Source: Sulfurospirillum arcachonense DSM 9755 (GTDB lineage Bacteria > Campylobacterota > Campylobacteria > Campylobacterales > Sulfurospirillaceae). Taken from it: a stretch of 64,000 nt of DNA. Of this stretch, positions 26,071 to 35,407 are shown one piece after another (the stretch's first letter is position 1; each line of letters starts with the position of its first letter). The translations under genes and the position numbers were made by a program. The notes beneath the pieces are model-generated. The model worked only from the letters and a program-made list of their open reading frames with translations, was not told the origin of the DNA and searched no databases. Location: positions 186,001 to 250,000 of the forward strand of contig NZ_JFBL01000002.1 in NCBI RefSeq assembly GCF_000597725.1. Direction: 5' to 3'.

Positions 26071-28047
26071 ATGAGTGAAATTAAAAATACATATGAGACG
26101 TTATATACAGCTTTTTCAGAATTGCGAGAACATTTACATTTATCGGGTAGAATAGATGACTCTAATGCTAAATTAGATGAAGTTTCCAAGATTCTTGCAA
26201 TTTGTATTGCAACTAATAATAATTGGATTAAATCAAAAGATTTTGAACAATTAGTGAAATCTACGGGTTCAAACATTAATGCTATTGACATATTACACCT
26301 AACCTTTGAAGAATGTACTAAAGATGAGCACTTTTTAAATTCAGATAAAACTTCTATTTTTGGTGCTTCTCCTAAATTAAATATACAAAAAGGCGAGAAT
26401 GAGTTTGCATTAATTCTTGCACGAACAATCTATACTACATTTATAAATGCTTTAAATCATGCAAAGTCAAACAATTCATTTGACTTAGTGAATGAAGCTT
26501 TTGGACATTTTATTAGAGATAATTTTAGAGGTAATATAGAAGATGCACAATATATGACTCCTCCAGAGGTGGTTGACTTTATTTGTGATTGGGCTCTTTC
26601 CGAAATACCAAAAAGTTTTTATCAAACTAATGAATTTTTAGTAATGGATCCTTCTTGTGGGGTTGGCAGCTTTTTAGCATCTTTTTATCGTAAAGCAACT
26701 CTTCTTGCACCAAGCAATAAAATAAAATTAATTGGTCAAGATAAAGTCGATCGAATGGTTCGACTATCGAAAATAAACATGATGCTATTTGGTAATGAAA
26801 TATATGATATTGATCAAGGTAATTCACTTATAAACTGTAGTAGATTAGAAGCGTATAATGGTAAAGTAGATTTAATTATAACTAATCCTCCTTTTGGTGC
26901 AAATATCTCAACTGAAAATATTAATTCTCAATTAAAAGAAAATTACCCACTATTCTATGGATTAGAAACATCTACTAAATCTATTGATTCTGAACTTGCT
27001 TTTATTGATAGAGAATTATCATTACTAAAAAATGGTGGAAAACTGTTTGTAGTTGTTCCAGACTCAACAGTTTCATCAAGAGGACTAGCTGAAACACTCC
27101 GTGCACGATTGATTGGTAAAGCTAAATTAAAAGGCATTATTGAATTGCCAGCTGTGACATTTGCACAAGCTGGAACAAGAACTAAAACATCAATTGTTTA
27201 TTTAGAAAAAGGAAGAGAGAATACAAAAGAACATAATATTGTGATGGGTACAATTAATGATCTTGGTTTTCAAGTTGCACTAAGAAAAGGGGTGTCAATA
27301 AAAAAATATGAAGGGATAAACCAGCTTGATATTTTAGGAAAAAAACTTTTTGAATCTGAAAAAAACATAGGAATTATTTCTGAAACACCTTCATGTACTC
27401 TAGAATTATCTTCCATTGTCGAAAGTGGATCTTGGACGGCAAGCCATTATAGTTCACGTAGAATAAAAGCACTTAAAACAATAGAATCTTTTAAAAACTA
27501 TATTATTAAAGATCTGAAAGATATTGTTACTTTTGAAACAAAGAATAGACGCAGATTAAAAGAAGAAGATAACAGCAAATGTATAAGTGTTTTACATATA
27601 ATTGGTGATGGCATAATTGATTTTGAAGAACTACAAAAATATGAACCTAAAACTAAAGGGAATGTTTGTTATCCTATGGATATATTAATATCAAAAATAA
27701 ACCCTAGAATCCCAAGAATTATTGTTGTTCCGCAACTTGACTTTCCTACAACTTGTTCAAGTGAATTCGAGATTGTCAGAGCTAAAGAAGGTATAGATCC
27801 TTATTGGGTATGTTATATGTTACTTGAACCACTGATTCAAGATCAAATTCAAAGCTTGACATCCGGTACATCATCATCTCATAATCGAATCAAAACAAAT
27901 GAATTAGAAATAGTAAAATTACCAGTTCCAAATTCTGAAAAAGAAATTTTAAATACTAATAAAATAATCAATATTTACAAAGATTCAATTGAAAATATTG
28001 TTTCTTCATCTCTCACTATAGATGGCTTGCGTAAAAAAACTGTATAA
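26071..28047 (+). CDS. N6-adenine DNA methylase with fused HsdS-like specificity domain
   Basis: 658 residues. N-terminal helical domain like HsdM (1-150), SAM-binding motif I DPSCGVGSF (193-201), catalytic motif IV NPPF (272-275), then from about residue 450 a target-recognition half resembling one HsdS repeat (WTASHYSSRRIK; FPTTCSSEFEIVRA; conserved-helix-like end). The M+S fusion suits a bipartite, interrupted recognition site such as that of MamI. It would protect host sites from the upstream nuclease. It has its own consensus promoter inside a palindrome. Its stop codon lies inside the R'' box of an attC-like site. Confidence 0.85.
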   Translation: MSEIKNTYETLYTAFSELREHLHLSGRIDDSNAKLDEVSKILAICIATNNNWIKSKDFEQLVKSTGSNINAIDILHLTFEECTKDEHFLNSDKTSIFGASPKLNIQKGENEFALILARTIYTTFINALNHAKSNNSFDLVNEAFGHFIRDNFRGNIEDAQYMTPPEVVDFICDWALSEIPKSFYQTNEFLVMDPSCGVGSFLASFYRKATLLAPSNKIKLIGQDKVDRMVRLSKINMMLFGNEIYDIDQGNSLINCSRLEAYNGKVDLIITNPPFGANISTENINSQLKENYPLFYGLETSTKSIDSELAFIDRELSLLKNGGKLFVVVPDSTVSSRGLAETLRARLIGKAKLKGIIELPAVTFAQAGTRTKTSIVYLEKGRENTKEHNIVMGTINDLGFQVALRKGVSIKKYEGINQLDILGKKLFESEKNIGIISETPSCTLELSSIVESGSWTASHYSSRRIKALKTIESFKNYIIKDLKDIVTFETKNRRRLKEEDNSKCISVLHIIGDGIIDFEELQKYEPKTKGNVCYPMDILISKINPRIPRIIVVPQLDFPTTCSSEFEIVRAKEGIDPYWVCYMLLEPLIQDQIQSLTSGTSSSHNRIKTNELEIVKLPVPNSEKEILNTNKIINIYKDSIENIVSSSLTIDGLRKKTV

Positions 28048-28096
28048 CAAAACCTCGAACCGAACAGCAAGCTGTCGGTTGAGTCGAACGTTATAT
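28042..28096 (+). other. attC-like recombination site after the methylase
   Basis: R'' GTATAAC (28042-28048) is complementary to R' GTTATAT (28090-28096) at six of seven bases. Between them ACCGAaCAGC pairs with GCTGTCGGT around a two-base loop, with an unpaired A in the left arm. At 55 bp it has the size and asymmetry of a compact attC. The methylase stop codon is inside R''. Confidence 0.65.
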
Positions 28097-28106
28097 CGAG
28101 GATAAA

Positions 28107-28787
28107 ATGAAAGATATAAATATACAAGAACATTTCGCAAAACAGGCTTCTGATTATGAAGCATTGATGACTAGATTGGTTCCACAATATTTAGAACAAC
28201 ATAAAATCATATCTGATTTATTACCAAGCGATAAAAGTAAAAACTATAGAGTATTGGATTTAGGTTGTGGTAATGGTATATTGTCTGAGATTGTTTTAAA
28301 AAAACTTCCAAATTCACATATCACTGGATTTGATATTACTACTGAAATGCTAGATGCTTATGAGCAAAAAATATCAAAATATACAAAAAACTATAAATTG
28401 ATCCAAGGGGATTATAAAATAGATTCAATTGGAGAGTCATACGATATTATCTTAACAGGTATGACACTACATCATCTAAATTGGGAAGAAAGAAAAGTTT
28501 TTTATCAAAAACTTTTTAATAGTGCAAATCAAAATGCAGTTTATATCTCAAATGATATTATCATAGATGAAGATACTCATGTAAAAGAACATCAATATTT
28601 ACTTTGGAAACAGTTTATGAAAGAGCAAGGTGAAGACCCAGAGTTTTGGTATGAAAAACATATTGAAAAAGATTTTCCAATTGTTTTATCAAATCATTTT
28701 GATTGGTTAAAAGAAGTTGGATTTCAACAAAGTGCTTGTTATTGGAGAATGTATAATTTTGCAATAACAAGCACAATTAAAGTTTAA
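28107..28787 (+). CDS. Class I SAM-dependent methyltransferase
   Basis: 226-residue cytosolic methyltransferase. SAM motif I VLDLGCGNG lies near residue 49, then FDITTEMLDAYE (acidic end of strand 2) and the post-I block DIILTGMTLHHL. The substrate cannot be told from sequence. The ATG is 11 bases after the R' core of the attC-like site with GAGGA between, a spacing typical for the first gene of a cassette. No attC-like site is visible after its stop, so it may equally be the resident gene at the right edge of the island. Base use is like the host. Confidence 0.85.
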   Translation: MKDINIQEHFAKQASDYEALMTRLVPQYLEQHKIISDLLPSDKSKNYRVLDLGCGNGILSEIVLKKLPNSHITGFDITTEMLDAYEQKISKYTKNYKLIQGDYKIDSIGESYDIILTGMTLHHLNWEERKVFYQKLFNSANQNAVYISNDIIIDEDTHVKEHQYLLWKQFMKEQGEDPEFWYEKHIEKDFPIVLSNHFDWLKEVGFQQSACYWRMYNFAITSTIKV

Positions 28788-28863
28788 AGAACCTCTAACT
28801 TTAGTTTAATCTATAAAGATATCACTTAAAATCTAAAGCAAAAAAGCTACCTAATTTGTTTTG

Positions 28864-30246
28864 CTACGTTAACATATAAAAGTGATTTACAGGTCCTCGT
28901 CCTTTTCCTACTTTAAAGTTGTTTAGTATGCCGTTTTGTACATAGTTTATAGCTTGCTCACTTGCTTTATCTAAACTCAATCCAAGTGCGAGAAAAGAGG
29001 CTAGGGCACTTGAAAGTGTACATCCTGTTCCATGTGTATGTTGTGTCGTGAGTTTAGTTGTTTCAAAGTAATAAAACTCTTTGTTATAGTATAAAACATC
29101 AATCATCTTGGCAGTATTTAAGTGACCGCCTTTAAGTAGGATGTTTTTTGCTCCTAACTCATAAAGCTTTATACAACACGCTTTCATCGACTCTATATCT
29201 TCTACATGTAAACCAGATAAGATTTGTGCTTCTAGTATATTTGGAGTTATTACAAACGCTTTTTTCATGAGTGTTTCTCTAAGTAATATAATTGCATCAT
29301 CGTTCATCAGTTTAAAGCCACCCTTAGAGTACATGACGGGGTCTAAGACATAAGGGATTTTTCTACTTGATGTTAGAGTGTCTACGGTATTTATAATATC
29401 TATGGAGTTTAACATGCCTATTTTGATGTAGTTTATATCCAAATCATCGGCAACGGTATTGAATTGGTTTTGGATTACACTTGTAGGCAGGTCAAATACA
29501 TCAGTAACACCTATAGTGTTTTGCGCTGTGATAGTTGTTATAACACTTGCCCCAAAGCACTTGTTTGCGCTGATAGTTTTTAAGTCTGCTTGGATTCCAG
29601 CTCCACCACCACTATCACTTCCTGCAATTGTCAGAACAGTAGGAAGTGGATTATACTCAATCACTTGGTCAAAAAATGCAATTTCGAGTTCAATAGTATC
29701 TAAAAATATCTTGTTCAATCTCTCAAAATCATAATCAACAAGTTCATTTACAAGGGCTATACACTTATCTGTTGATTCTTTGTAGTCACTAGTTTGATAA
29801 AGTTCAATCCACGGTGCATAACGGTTGTTTGCACACACGTCCAAAGAACTTATATATTGTCCAAGCTCATAATAACCAACCAAACAAGGAGTAACACAGA
29901 TGAGTAAATCCTCATAGTTTTTACTCTCTAAGATAGCATTGATATACTCAGTGTAATTTGTCGTTGCTATGTTTTGTTTTACTGTTAGTTTAAGAGATTG
30001 TTCATGATGGTTTAGCTCACCCTTAGTAGAAGATACCATTTCATCAAAACAGTTATTTGTTTTTGAAAAAACTGATAGTTTTGAAATCGCTTCAAAATAA
30101 GTCAATAGATAGTAATAATCCTGAGCGATATAAAAGTCAAAGTTTTCTTGCTTTAGTGTTTGGTTTACTAACTTGTTTGCAAAGATATGATTTATGTAAG
30201 CATTCCAACGTTCAATATTGTTGTTTTTTAACTTTTCAAATAACAT
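28864..30246 (-). CDS. TenA-ThiD fusion: thiaminase II-like domain plus HMP(-P) kinase
   Basis: 460 residues joining two thiamine enzymes. Residues 1-205 resemble TenA (aminopyrimidine salvage), with the helical bundle start MLFEKLKNNNIERWNAYI. Residues from about 210 are ThiD, which phosphorylates hydroxymethylpyrimidine and its phosphate: LPTVLTIAGSDSGGGAG at the domain start and the anion-hole HGTGCTLSSALASF near the end. The order TenA then ThiD is the reverse of yeast Thi20. No TPP riboswitch is recognisable in the 230 bases upstream. It is convergent with the methyltransferase gene. Confidence 0.9.
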   Translation of the reverse strand: MLFEKLKNNNIERWNAYINHIFANKLVNQTLKQENFDFYIAQDYYYLLTYFEAISKLSVFSKTNNCFDEMVSSTKGELNHHEQSLKLTVKQNIATTNYTEYINAILESKNYEDLLICVTPCLVGYYELGQYISSLDVCANNRYAPWIELYQTSDYKESTDKCIALVNELVDYDFERLNKIFLDTIELEIAFFDQVIEYNPLPTVLTIAGSDSGGGAGIQADLKTISANKCFGASVITTITAQNTIGVTDVFDLPTSVIQNQFNTVADDLDINYIKIGMLNSIDIINTVDTLTSSRKIPYVLDPVMYSKGGFKLMNDDAIILLRETLMKKAFVITPNILEAQILSGLHVEDIESMKACCIKLYELGAKNILLKGGHLNTAKMIDVLYYNKEFYYFETTKLTTQHTHGTGCTLSSALASFLALGLSLDKASEQAINYVQNGILNNFKVGKGRGPVNHFYMLT

Positions 30247-30376
30247 TATTTTTTCCTAACTATTTTTATTTGTATTGTAACAAATTTTGCTAACTTTTCC
30301 ATGTGCAGAATTAAAATGACTTAAGATACTATCTGTCTAGTTATATTTCAAAAATTTAATAGTAAAACTCATTATG

Positions 30377-30406
30377 TTGACAACTATATGGGTATTTACC
30401 TATAAT
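30377..30406 (+). promoter_or_regulatory. Sigma70-type promoter of the PAS-GGDEF-EAL gene
   Basis: TTGACA (30377-30382), 18 bases, TATAAT (30401-30406), about 70 bases before the TTG start codon. Confidence 0.65.
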
Positions 30407-30476
30407 TTTGTTGAATGATATTTATAATAATATTTTGTTTCTATAAAAGTTGTGAGTTGAGTATGAGGAGTATGTT

Positions 30477-33290
30477 TTGATATTCAATACGGAAGTAGAT
30501 AAAAGACATGACGATATACTTCTTTCTTTGACCAATAATCTCCATAGATTGATTTTTACTTTTAAGCTCTCACCTGATGGACAGATGAGTTTTCCGTATA
30601 TAAGTTCAGGTATTCGTAAGCTTTATGGTTTGCAACTTGAAAATAGTACAGAAGATTTTGCATCGATTCACGATTTAGCTCATCCTAGTGACCGCGCAAA
30701 AATTGAAGAAGTAATTGCTAAATCTGCAAAAAATCTTGAACCTTTTTACTTAACATATCGTATTAATGTTAAAGGTGAAGAAAAGTGGATTGAAACACGC
30801 TCTATACCAGAGAAATTAGAAGATGGTACTATCCTTTGGCATGGAACCATGTTTGATTTTACCCAAAAAAAAGCTTTAGAGTATCAGATGAGTCTCTTGG
30901 CATCTACGGTGTACCATAGTGGTGAGGCATTTTATATTATTGATCCTTCTAAAGATTTTCAATTTATATTTGTAAATAGTGCTGCGTGTAATATGACTGG
31001 TTATACTAAAGAAGAACTGCTTAAAATGAAATCTTTTGATCTTGGTCTGAATATAAAACAGGAAAAATTAGATGAGATTGGGAATTCTTTTATGCAAAAT
31101 AAAAGTTTTTATTTTGAAACAAAGCATCATCTCAAGGACGGCAGTGTAATAGATGTAGAGGTCCACACCTACAAAATCATTTTTGATGAGAAATCTCTTT
31201 ATATCGCTTTTGTACATGATATTACTAAGAGAAAAGCCCAAGAGGAAGAATTACGTAAAAAAGAAAGAGAATTTCACTCTTTAGCTGAAAATATACCTGA
31301 CAATATTGCTAGATGGGACAAAAAAGGTCATTATCTTTATCTCAATCCTATTCATGAAGATACAGTAGGAGTCTCATCTTCTGAAATAATTGGTAAACCT
31401 ATCTCAAATAAATTTTTATCTGTAAAAGAGGCTATTACACAGGTAGTTGCAAGCAAAGAAAAAATCATCGTACAACAAGAAATTTTAAAAGAGAATGGAA
31501 AAATAGAGATTCATGATATCTCTTTAGTACCAGAATTTGATACAGATGGAAAAGTTATAAGTGTGCTAGGCGTTGGTAGAGATATGACCGATATTTATGA
31601 TCTACAAGATGCAATTTCTGCAAGAGAAAAAGAGTTTCGCACACTTGTTGAAAATCTGCCAGATAATATTATCCGCTATAACACTGCATGTCAGGCTATT
31701 TTTGTAAGCCCAACAATGAAGCGGGTTTATGGGGATGAAGCAGTAGCTATGATTATAGGTAAAACACCTCAGGAAAGAGCATTTAATGGTCATATACCAG
31801 AGCAGTATCAGCAAGCTATAGAAAAGGTTTTAGCTTCAGGAGAAAAAGCTGAGCTTGACATTGAAGCCTTCCCTCCATCAGGAGATAAACAATACCACCA
31901 TATCCGTTTCGTGCCTGAGCGAAATAATAAAGGTGAGATTTGCAGTGTACTAGCTATTGGTCACGATATCACATCGCGAAAGATGATAGAGAAAAAAATG
32001 GAGTATATGGCACATCACGATATACTCACGGATTTACCAAATCGTATTATTGCCCAAAAGAAAACTGAAGAAGCAATATTGATTGCAAAACAGAACCATT
32101 CTAAAGTGGCTCTTCTCTTTTTTGACCTAGATGGATTTAAAACGATTAATGATTCTTTAGGACACTCTATCGGAGATGAGATGCTAAAAAAAGTAGCAAC
32201 GCGTATTAAAGAGTGTGAAAGAGAAGATTTAACTATTTGTAGGCATGGCGGTGATGAATTTTTGATTATTTTACCTGAAATCAATGAAATAAAAGATGTG
32301 ATTGTGACAGTAGAAAAACTTTTATCTGGATTTGAAAAATCGTTTGATGTGGAAAATCATATCCTTTCAATATCTGCATCAATCGGAGTATCTCTCTACC
32401 CTGATAATGGCAATACATTTGAAGCGCTTCTCAAAAATGCGGATCTTGCTATGTATAAAGCAAAAGAAAATGGTAAAAATACTTATTGTGTTTATGATAT
32501 AAAGATGTCTGAGCATCTTATAAAAGAGTTGAAAATCCAAAATAATTTAAAAAAGGCTATAAAGAATAATGAATTTGTATTATATTATCAACCACAAATA
32601 GATTTAAAACTCAATCGTATCACTGGAGCAGAAGCACTTATACGGTGGAAACACCCATTACTTGGGATGATACTACCTTTAGATTTTATTCCTATTGCAG
32701 AATCTACTGGACTTATTGTACAAATAGGTGAATGGGTTATTATGGAAGCGTGTAGGCAGGCGGCTCTTTGGGCTAAAGAGGGAATGGAAATTACTGTTGC
32801 TGTTAATATATCTGCCGTACAGTTTAAAAGAGGAGATTTAGCAGCAATCATAAAAAAAGCGCTTTTATCTTCCAAACTTAATCCTAAATTATTAGAACTT
32901 GAGCTTACAGAATCTGTTATGGCACATAATGTAGAAGCGACTCTTAAAATGGCACAGACATTAAAAGCTTTAGGCATTAAACTCTCAATAGATGACTTTG
33001 GAACAGGTTACTCCTCTTTATCATACCTAAAACGATTTGCAGTCGATAAACTCAAAATTGACCAATCTTTTGTTCGTGATATTTTAAAAGATAAGGATGA
33101 TGAAGCTATTGTTAAAACAATCATTCAGATGGCAAAGAATCTTAATCTTAAAACTATTGCAGAAGGTGTTGAAGATGAGGATGTTCTGCAGGTTATAAAC
33201 TCTTTAGGCTGTGATGAAGTTCAAGGTTTTTATTTTGCTAAACCTATGGAAGCTGTTGCTTTTGAAAAATATCAAAGTAGATTTAGATAA
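30477..33290 (+). CDS. PAS-rich GGDEF-EAL c-di-GMP signalling protein
   Basis: 937-residue cytosolic protein. At least four PAS-like units precede the enzymatic part (about 20-130, 140-250, 265-370 and 385-495), then GGDEF with intact HGGDEF near residue 585 and EAL with EALIRW, DDFGTGYSS and AEGVED. Both activities appear possible. There is no membrane segment. The start is TTG at 30477, chosen because GAGGAG ends 6 bases upstream and no ATG fits. It is monocistronic, with its own promoter. Confidence 0.92.
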   Translation: MIFNTEVDKRHDDILLSLTNNLHRLIFTFKLSPDGQMSFPYISSGIRKLYGLQLENSTEDFASIHDLAHPSDRAKIEEVIAKSAKNLEPFYLTYRINVKGEEKWIETRSIPEKLEDGTILWHGTMFDFTQKKALEYQMSLLASTVYHSGEAFYIIDPSKDFQFIFVNSAACNMTGYTKEELLKMKSFDLGLNIKQEKLDEIGNSFMQNKSFYFETKHHLKDGSVIDVEVHTYKIIFDEKSLYIAFVHDITKRKAQEEELRKKEREFHSLAENIPDNIARWDKKGHYLYLNPIHEDTVGVSSSEIIGKPISNKFLSVKEAITQVVASKEKIIVQQEILKENGKIEIHDISLVPEFDTDGKVISVLGVGRDMTDIYDLQDAISAREKEFRTLVENLPDNIIRYNTACQAIFVSPTMKRVYGDEAVAMIIGKTPQERAFNGHIPEQYQQAIEKVLASGEKAELDIEAFPPSGDKQYHHIRFVPERNNKGEICSVLAIGHDITSRKMIEKKMEYMAHHDILTDLPNRIIAQKKTEEAILIAKQNHSKVALLFFDLDGFKTINDSLGHSIGDEMLKKVATRIKECEREDLTICRHGGDEFLIILPEINEIKDVIVTVEKLLSGFEKSFDVENHILSISASIGVSLYPDNGNTFEALLKNADLAMYKAKENGKNTYCVYDIKMSEHLIKELKIQNNLKKAIKNNEFVLYYQPQIDLKLNRITGAEALIRWKHPLLGMILPLDFIPIAESTGLIVQIGEWVIMEACRQAALWAKEGMEITVAVNISAVQFKRGDLAAIIKKALLSSKLNPKLLELELTESVMAHNVEATLKMAQTLKALGIKLSIDDFGTGYSSLSYLKRFAVDKLKIDQSFVRDILKDKDDEAIVKTIIQMAKNLNLKTIAEGVEDEDVLQVINSLGCDEVQGFYFAKPMEAVAFEKYQSRFR

Positions 33291-33331
33291 AGTATTATCT
33301 CTAAATTTGAGAAGAGGATACTAATTTTTTA
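33291..33331 (+). terminator. Possible terminator after the PAS-GGDEF-EAL gene
   Basis: AGTAT...CTC and GAG...ATACT form an imperfect hairpin directly after the stop, followed by AATTTTTTAATTTTT. Confidence 0.45.
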
Positions 33332-33371
33332 ATTTTTATAGCTTTTTCAAAATGGTTTAATTTGTGTGTTA

Positions 33372-33602
33372 TTAAACTATTTTATCTACTTCGTATGCAT
33401 AATAGTCTTTTATATCGCTATATTCAAAATCTTTATATTCGGGTGTTACAATCTCATAGTTGAGTCTTGTAAGCTCATCATTGAGGCTAAACTTTGAAAA
33501 ATCCATTGTTTGGAGTTGTGGAAAATCATCAACTATATTGCCAATAGTTGTAATAGAATCAAAAGCATTTGGGTCAAATGGAACCTTATTTTTTTTACTC
33601 AT
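33372..33602 (-). CDS. Small hypothetical protein, 76 residues
   Basis: Acidic, soluble protein beginning MSKKNKVPFDPNAFDSI, rich in Asp, Glu, Tyr and Phe, with no motif I recognise. An AAGGA lies 8 bases before the ATG. An overlapping plus-strand frame of 64 codons lacks such a site, so the minus-strand reading is preferred. It lies convergent to the PAS-GGDEF-EAL gene and divergent from the membrane GGDEF gene, so it may be linked to c-di-GMP signalling, but only position suggests this. Confidence 0.6.
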   Translation of the reverse strand: MSKKNKVPFDPNAFDSITTIGNIVDDFPQLQTMDFSKFSLNDELTRLNYEIVTPEYKDFEYSDIKDYYAYEVDKIV

Positions 33603-33783
33603 AAATATCCTTGTTTATAGTATATTTATTTATATGCATATTTCATTCTTTTGACTTTGTATGGATTGTTTATTTAACCATTTGTATCTTTACATGTAAA
33701 GCTTTTTTTCAAAATGGGTCTGCTTCTGATGGATTAAATAGTATTATGGTAAAATGGTAGATTATATATAAAGGATATAAATC

Positions 33784-35340
33784 TTGCAGTTAAAACAGTT
33801 TAATATCTTAATAAAACTACTGTTTCCTATGATTATAAGTTTATTTCTTATATCTATTATTTCTATTGGCGCAGACTTTCTCAATCTTGAAAAAAATATA
33901 AAATCTGAAGCAAAAAGCTATTTTAAAAATACTTCAATTACAATTGATTATATATTAGAAAAAAATATTGATCTAATGAAGACTCTTACTTTTCAAATAA
34001 CAAAAAATGAGAAAATAATAAAAGAATTTGAAGATAATAACAAAGAAGCACTCTTTAAATCTTTATCCGTATTATTTGAGCACTATCATATAAATCATAA
34101 TATAACTCATTTTTATTTACATAAAAAAAGTCAACATAAATATTTAGCAATACATAATACAAATAAATATAAACATTTAACTACAAAAGTTACTTTAAAT
34201 GAATCAATAAACTCATCAAAAACAATTAGTGGTATTGAGTTTGATATAAAACATCATTTGACTCTTAGAGTTGTTTCTCCTGTTATAAAAAATGGAAAAG
34301 TTCTATTTTTTATTGAATTAGGTAAAAATATAGAAAAAATAATAAAAGAATATACTGAAAATTCTAAAGCAGACATTATTTTTACAATAAATAAAAAACA
34401 TATAACACAAAAAGATTTTATTAAATGGTTAGATAAAAATGATAAAGAAAGATCTTTTGACTCTTTATCAAACTATTATATATTGGATTCAAGTATTCCA
34501 AAAATTGATAAAGCATTAGAAAAGGATTTAAATAAACATTTAAACCTAAAAAGTCAGTTTGTAGAAAATGAGGGTAAAAAATATATAATTTATAGTCAAA
34601 GTTATTTTGATACTAGTAACAAAGAACTAGGAAAGCTTTTTATTTTAAAAGATATTACCAATCAATATAAATATTTATACAGCTCAATTTTAAAAACAAC
34701 AATTATAACTTTTATTATATTACTTATAACTATTTGGTATTATTTTAAACATATAAGAAAGACAGAGAGTGAGTTAAATTATGCCTATAAATATGTTCAA
34801 CAATTATCTGCAAAAGATGGTCTTACAAAGCTTTATAATAAGCAATACTATTTAGATAATGTATTAAAATTGATTCAAAATTTTTCAAGATTTAATTCAT
34901 ATGTGAGCTTTATTTTAATAGATGTTGATAATTTTAAGAAGTATAATGACAATTATGGACATTTAAAAGGGGATGATGTCCTTATTCAGGTTTCTAAAAT
35001 TATAAAAGATAATTTTAAAAGGGATACAGAATATTGTTTTAGAGTTGGTGGGGAAGAGTTTTTAATTGTCAGTGCAAGTGAAGATGCAGAAAATGGTAAC
35101 AAGATGGCAAATGATTTGTGTAAAAGAATACAAAATAAAAACATAGAGCATAAATTTAATGAAAATTTTGATGTAATTACAGTCTCTATAGGATTAGTAA
35201 CAAAACATATTTCTCATGATATTAAAATAGATGACTTATATAACAGTGCTGATAAAGCTTTATATGAATCTAAAGAAAAGGGAAGAAATAAAGTAACAGT
35301 TTTTAAAGAGAGTACTCAAAAATCTGTGTCAAGTGACTAA
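33784..35340 (+). CDS. Membrane-bound diguanylate cyclase
   Basis: 518 residues. Two membrane segments (about 11-30 and 300-318) bracket a periplasmic sensor domain of about 270 residues. A cytosolic GGDEF domain follows from about 345, with the active site RVGGEEFLIV (GGEEF variant, functional in known cyclases) and the metal/substrate block IDVDNFKKYND. There is no EAL domain. The start is TTG with AAGGA upstream. The sensed ligand is unknown. Confidence 0.9.
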   Translation: MQLKQFNILIKLLFPMIISLFLISIISIGADFLNLEKNIKSEAKSYFKNTSITIDYILEKNIDLMKTLTFQITKNEKIIKEFEDNNKEALFKSLSVLFEHYHINHNITHFYLHKKSQHKYLAIHNTNKYKHLTTKVTLNESINSSKTISGIEFDIKHHLTLRVVSPVIKNGKVLFFIELGKNIEKIIKEYTENSKADIIFTINKKHITQKDFIKWLDKNDKERSFDSLSNYYILDSSIPKIDKALEKDLNKHLNLKSQFVENEGKKYIIYSQSYFDTSNKELGKLFILKDITNQYKYLYSSILKTTIITFIILLITIWYYFKHIRKTESELNYAYKYVQQLSAKDGLTKLYNKQYYLDNVLKLIQNFSRFNSYVSFILIDVDNFKKYNDNYGHLKGDDVLIQVSKIIKDNFKRDTEYCFRVGGEEFLIVSASEDAENGNKMANDLCKRIQNKNIEHKFNENFDVITVSIGLVTKHISHDIKIDDLYNSADKALYESKEKGRNKVTVFKESTQKSVSSD

Positions 35341-35407
35341 CTTTAAGTTTTGTAAGGTGGCAACTGTCCCGGAATTCTCTAAGAGATAAAAATAGAGAGT
35401 AGCTTTT

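Larger units (their letters stand above)
24300..28096 (+). mobile_element. Integron-like cassette region without an integrase (CALIN-like)
   Basis: Between the LysE gene and the methyltransferase at 28107 lie two elements with attC architecture (25109-25203 and 28042-28096), a weaker third (24326-24367), and hairpin repeats. They bracket a GC-richer lipoprotein gene and a restriction-modification pair. Inferred cassette 1 is about 24362-25197: its first bases TTAG agree with complementarity to its R'' CGCTAAC. Cassette 2 is about 25198-28090: first bases TTGTAC against R'' GTATAAC. No tyrosine integrase gene occurs in the window. The cassette reading is inference from repeat structure; the repeats themselves are visible. 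Confidence 0.6.

Noticed and set aside
30247-30476. TPP riboswitch upstream of the TenA-ThiD gene
   Set aside because: The conserved CTGAGA and ACCTGA blocks are not present on the minus strand.
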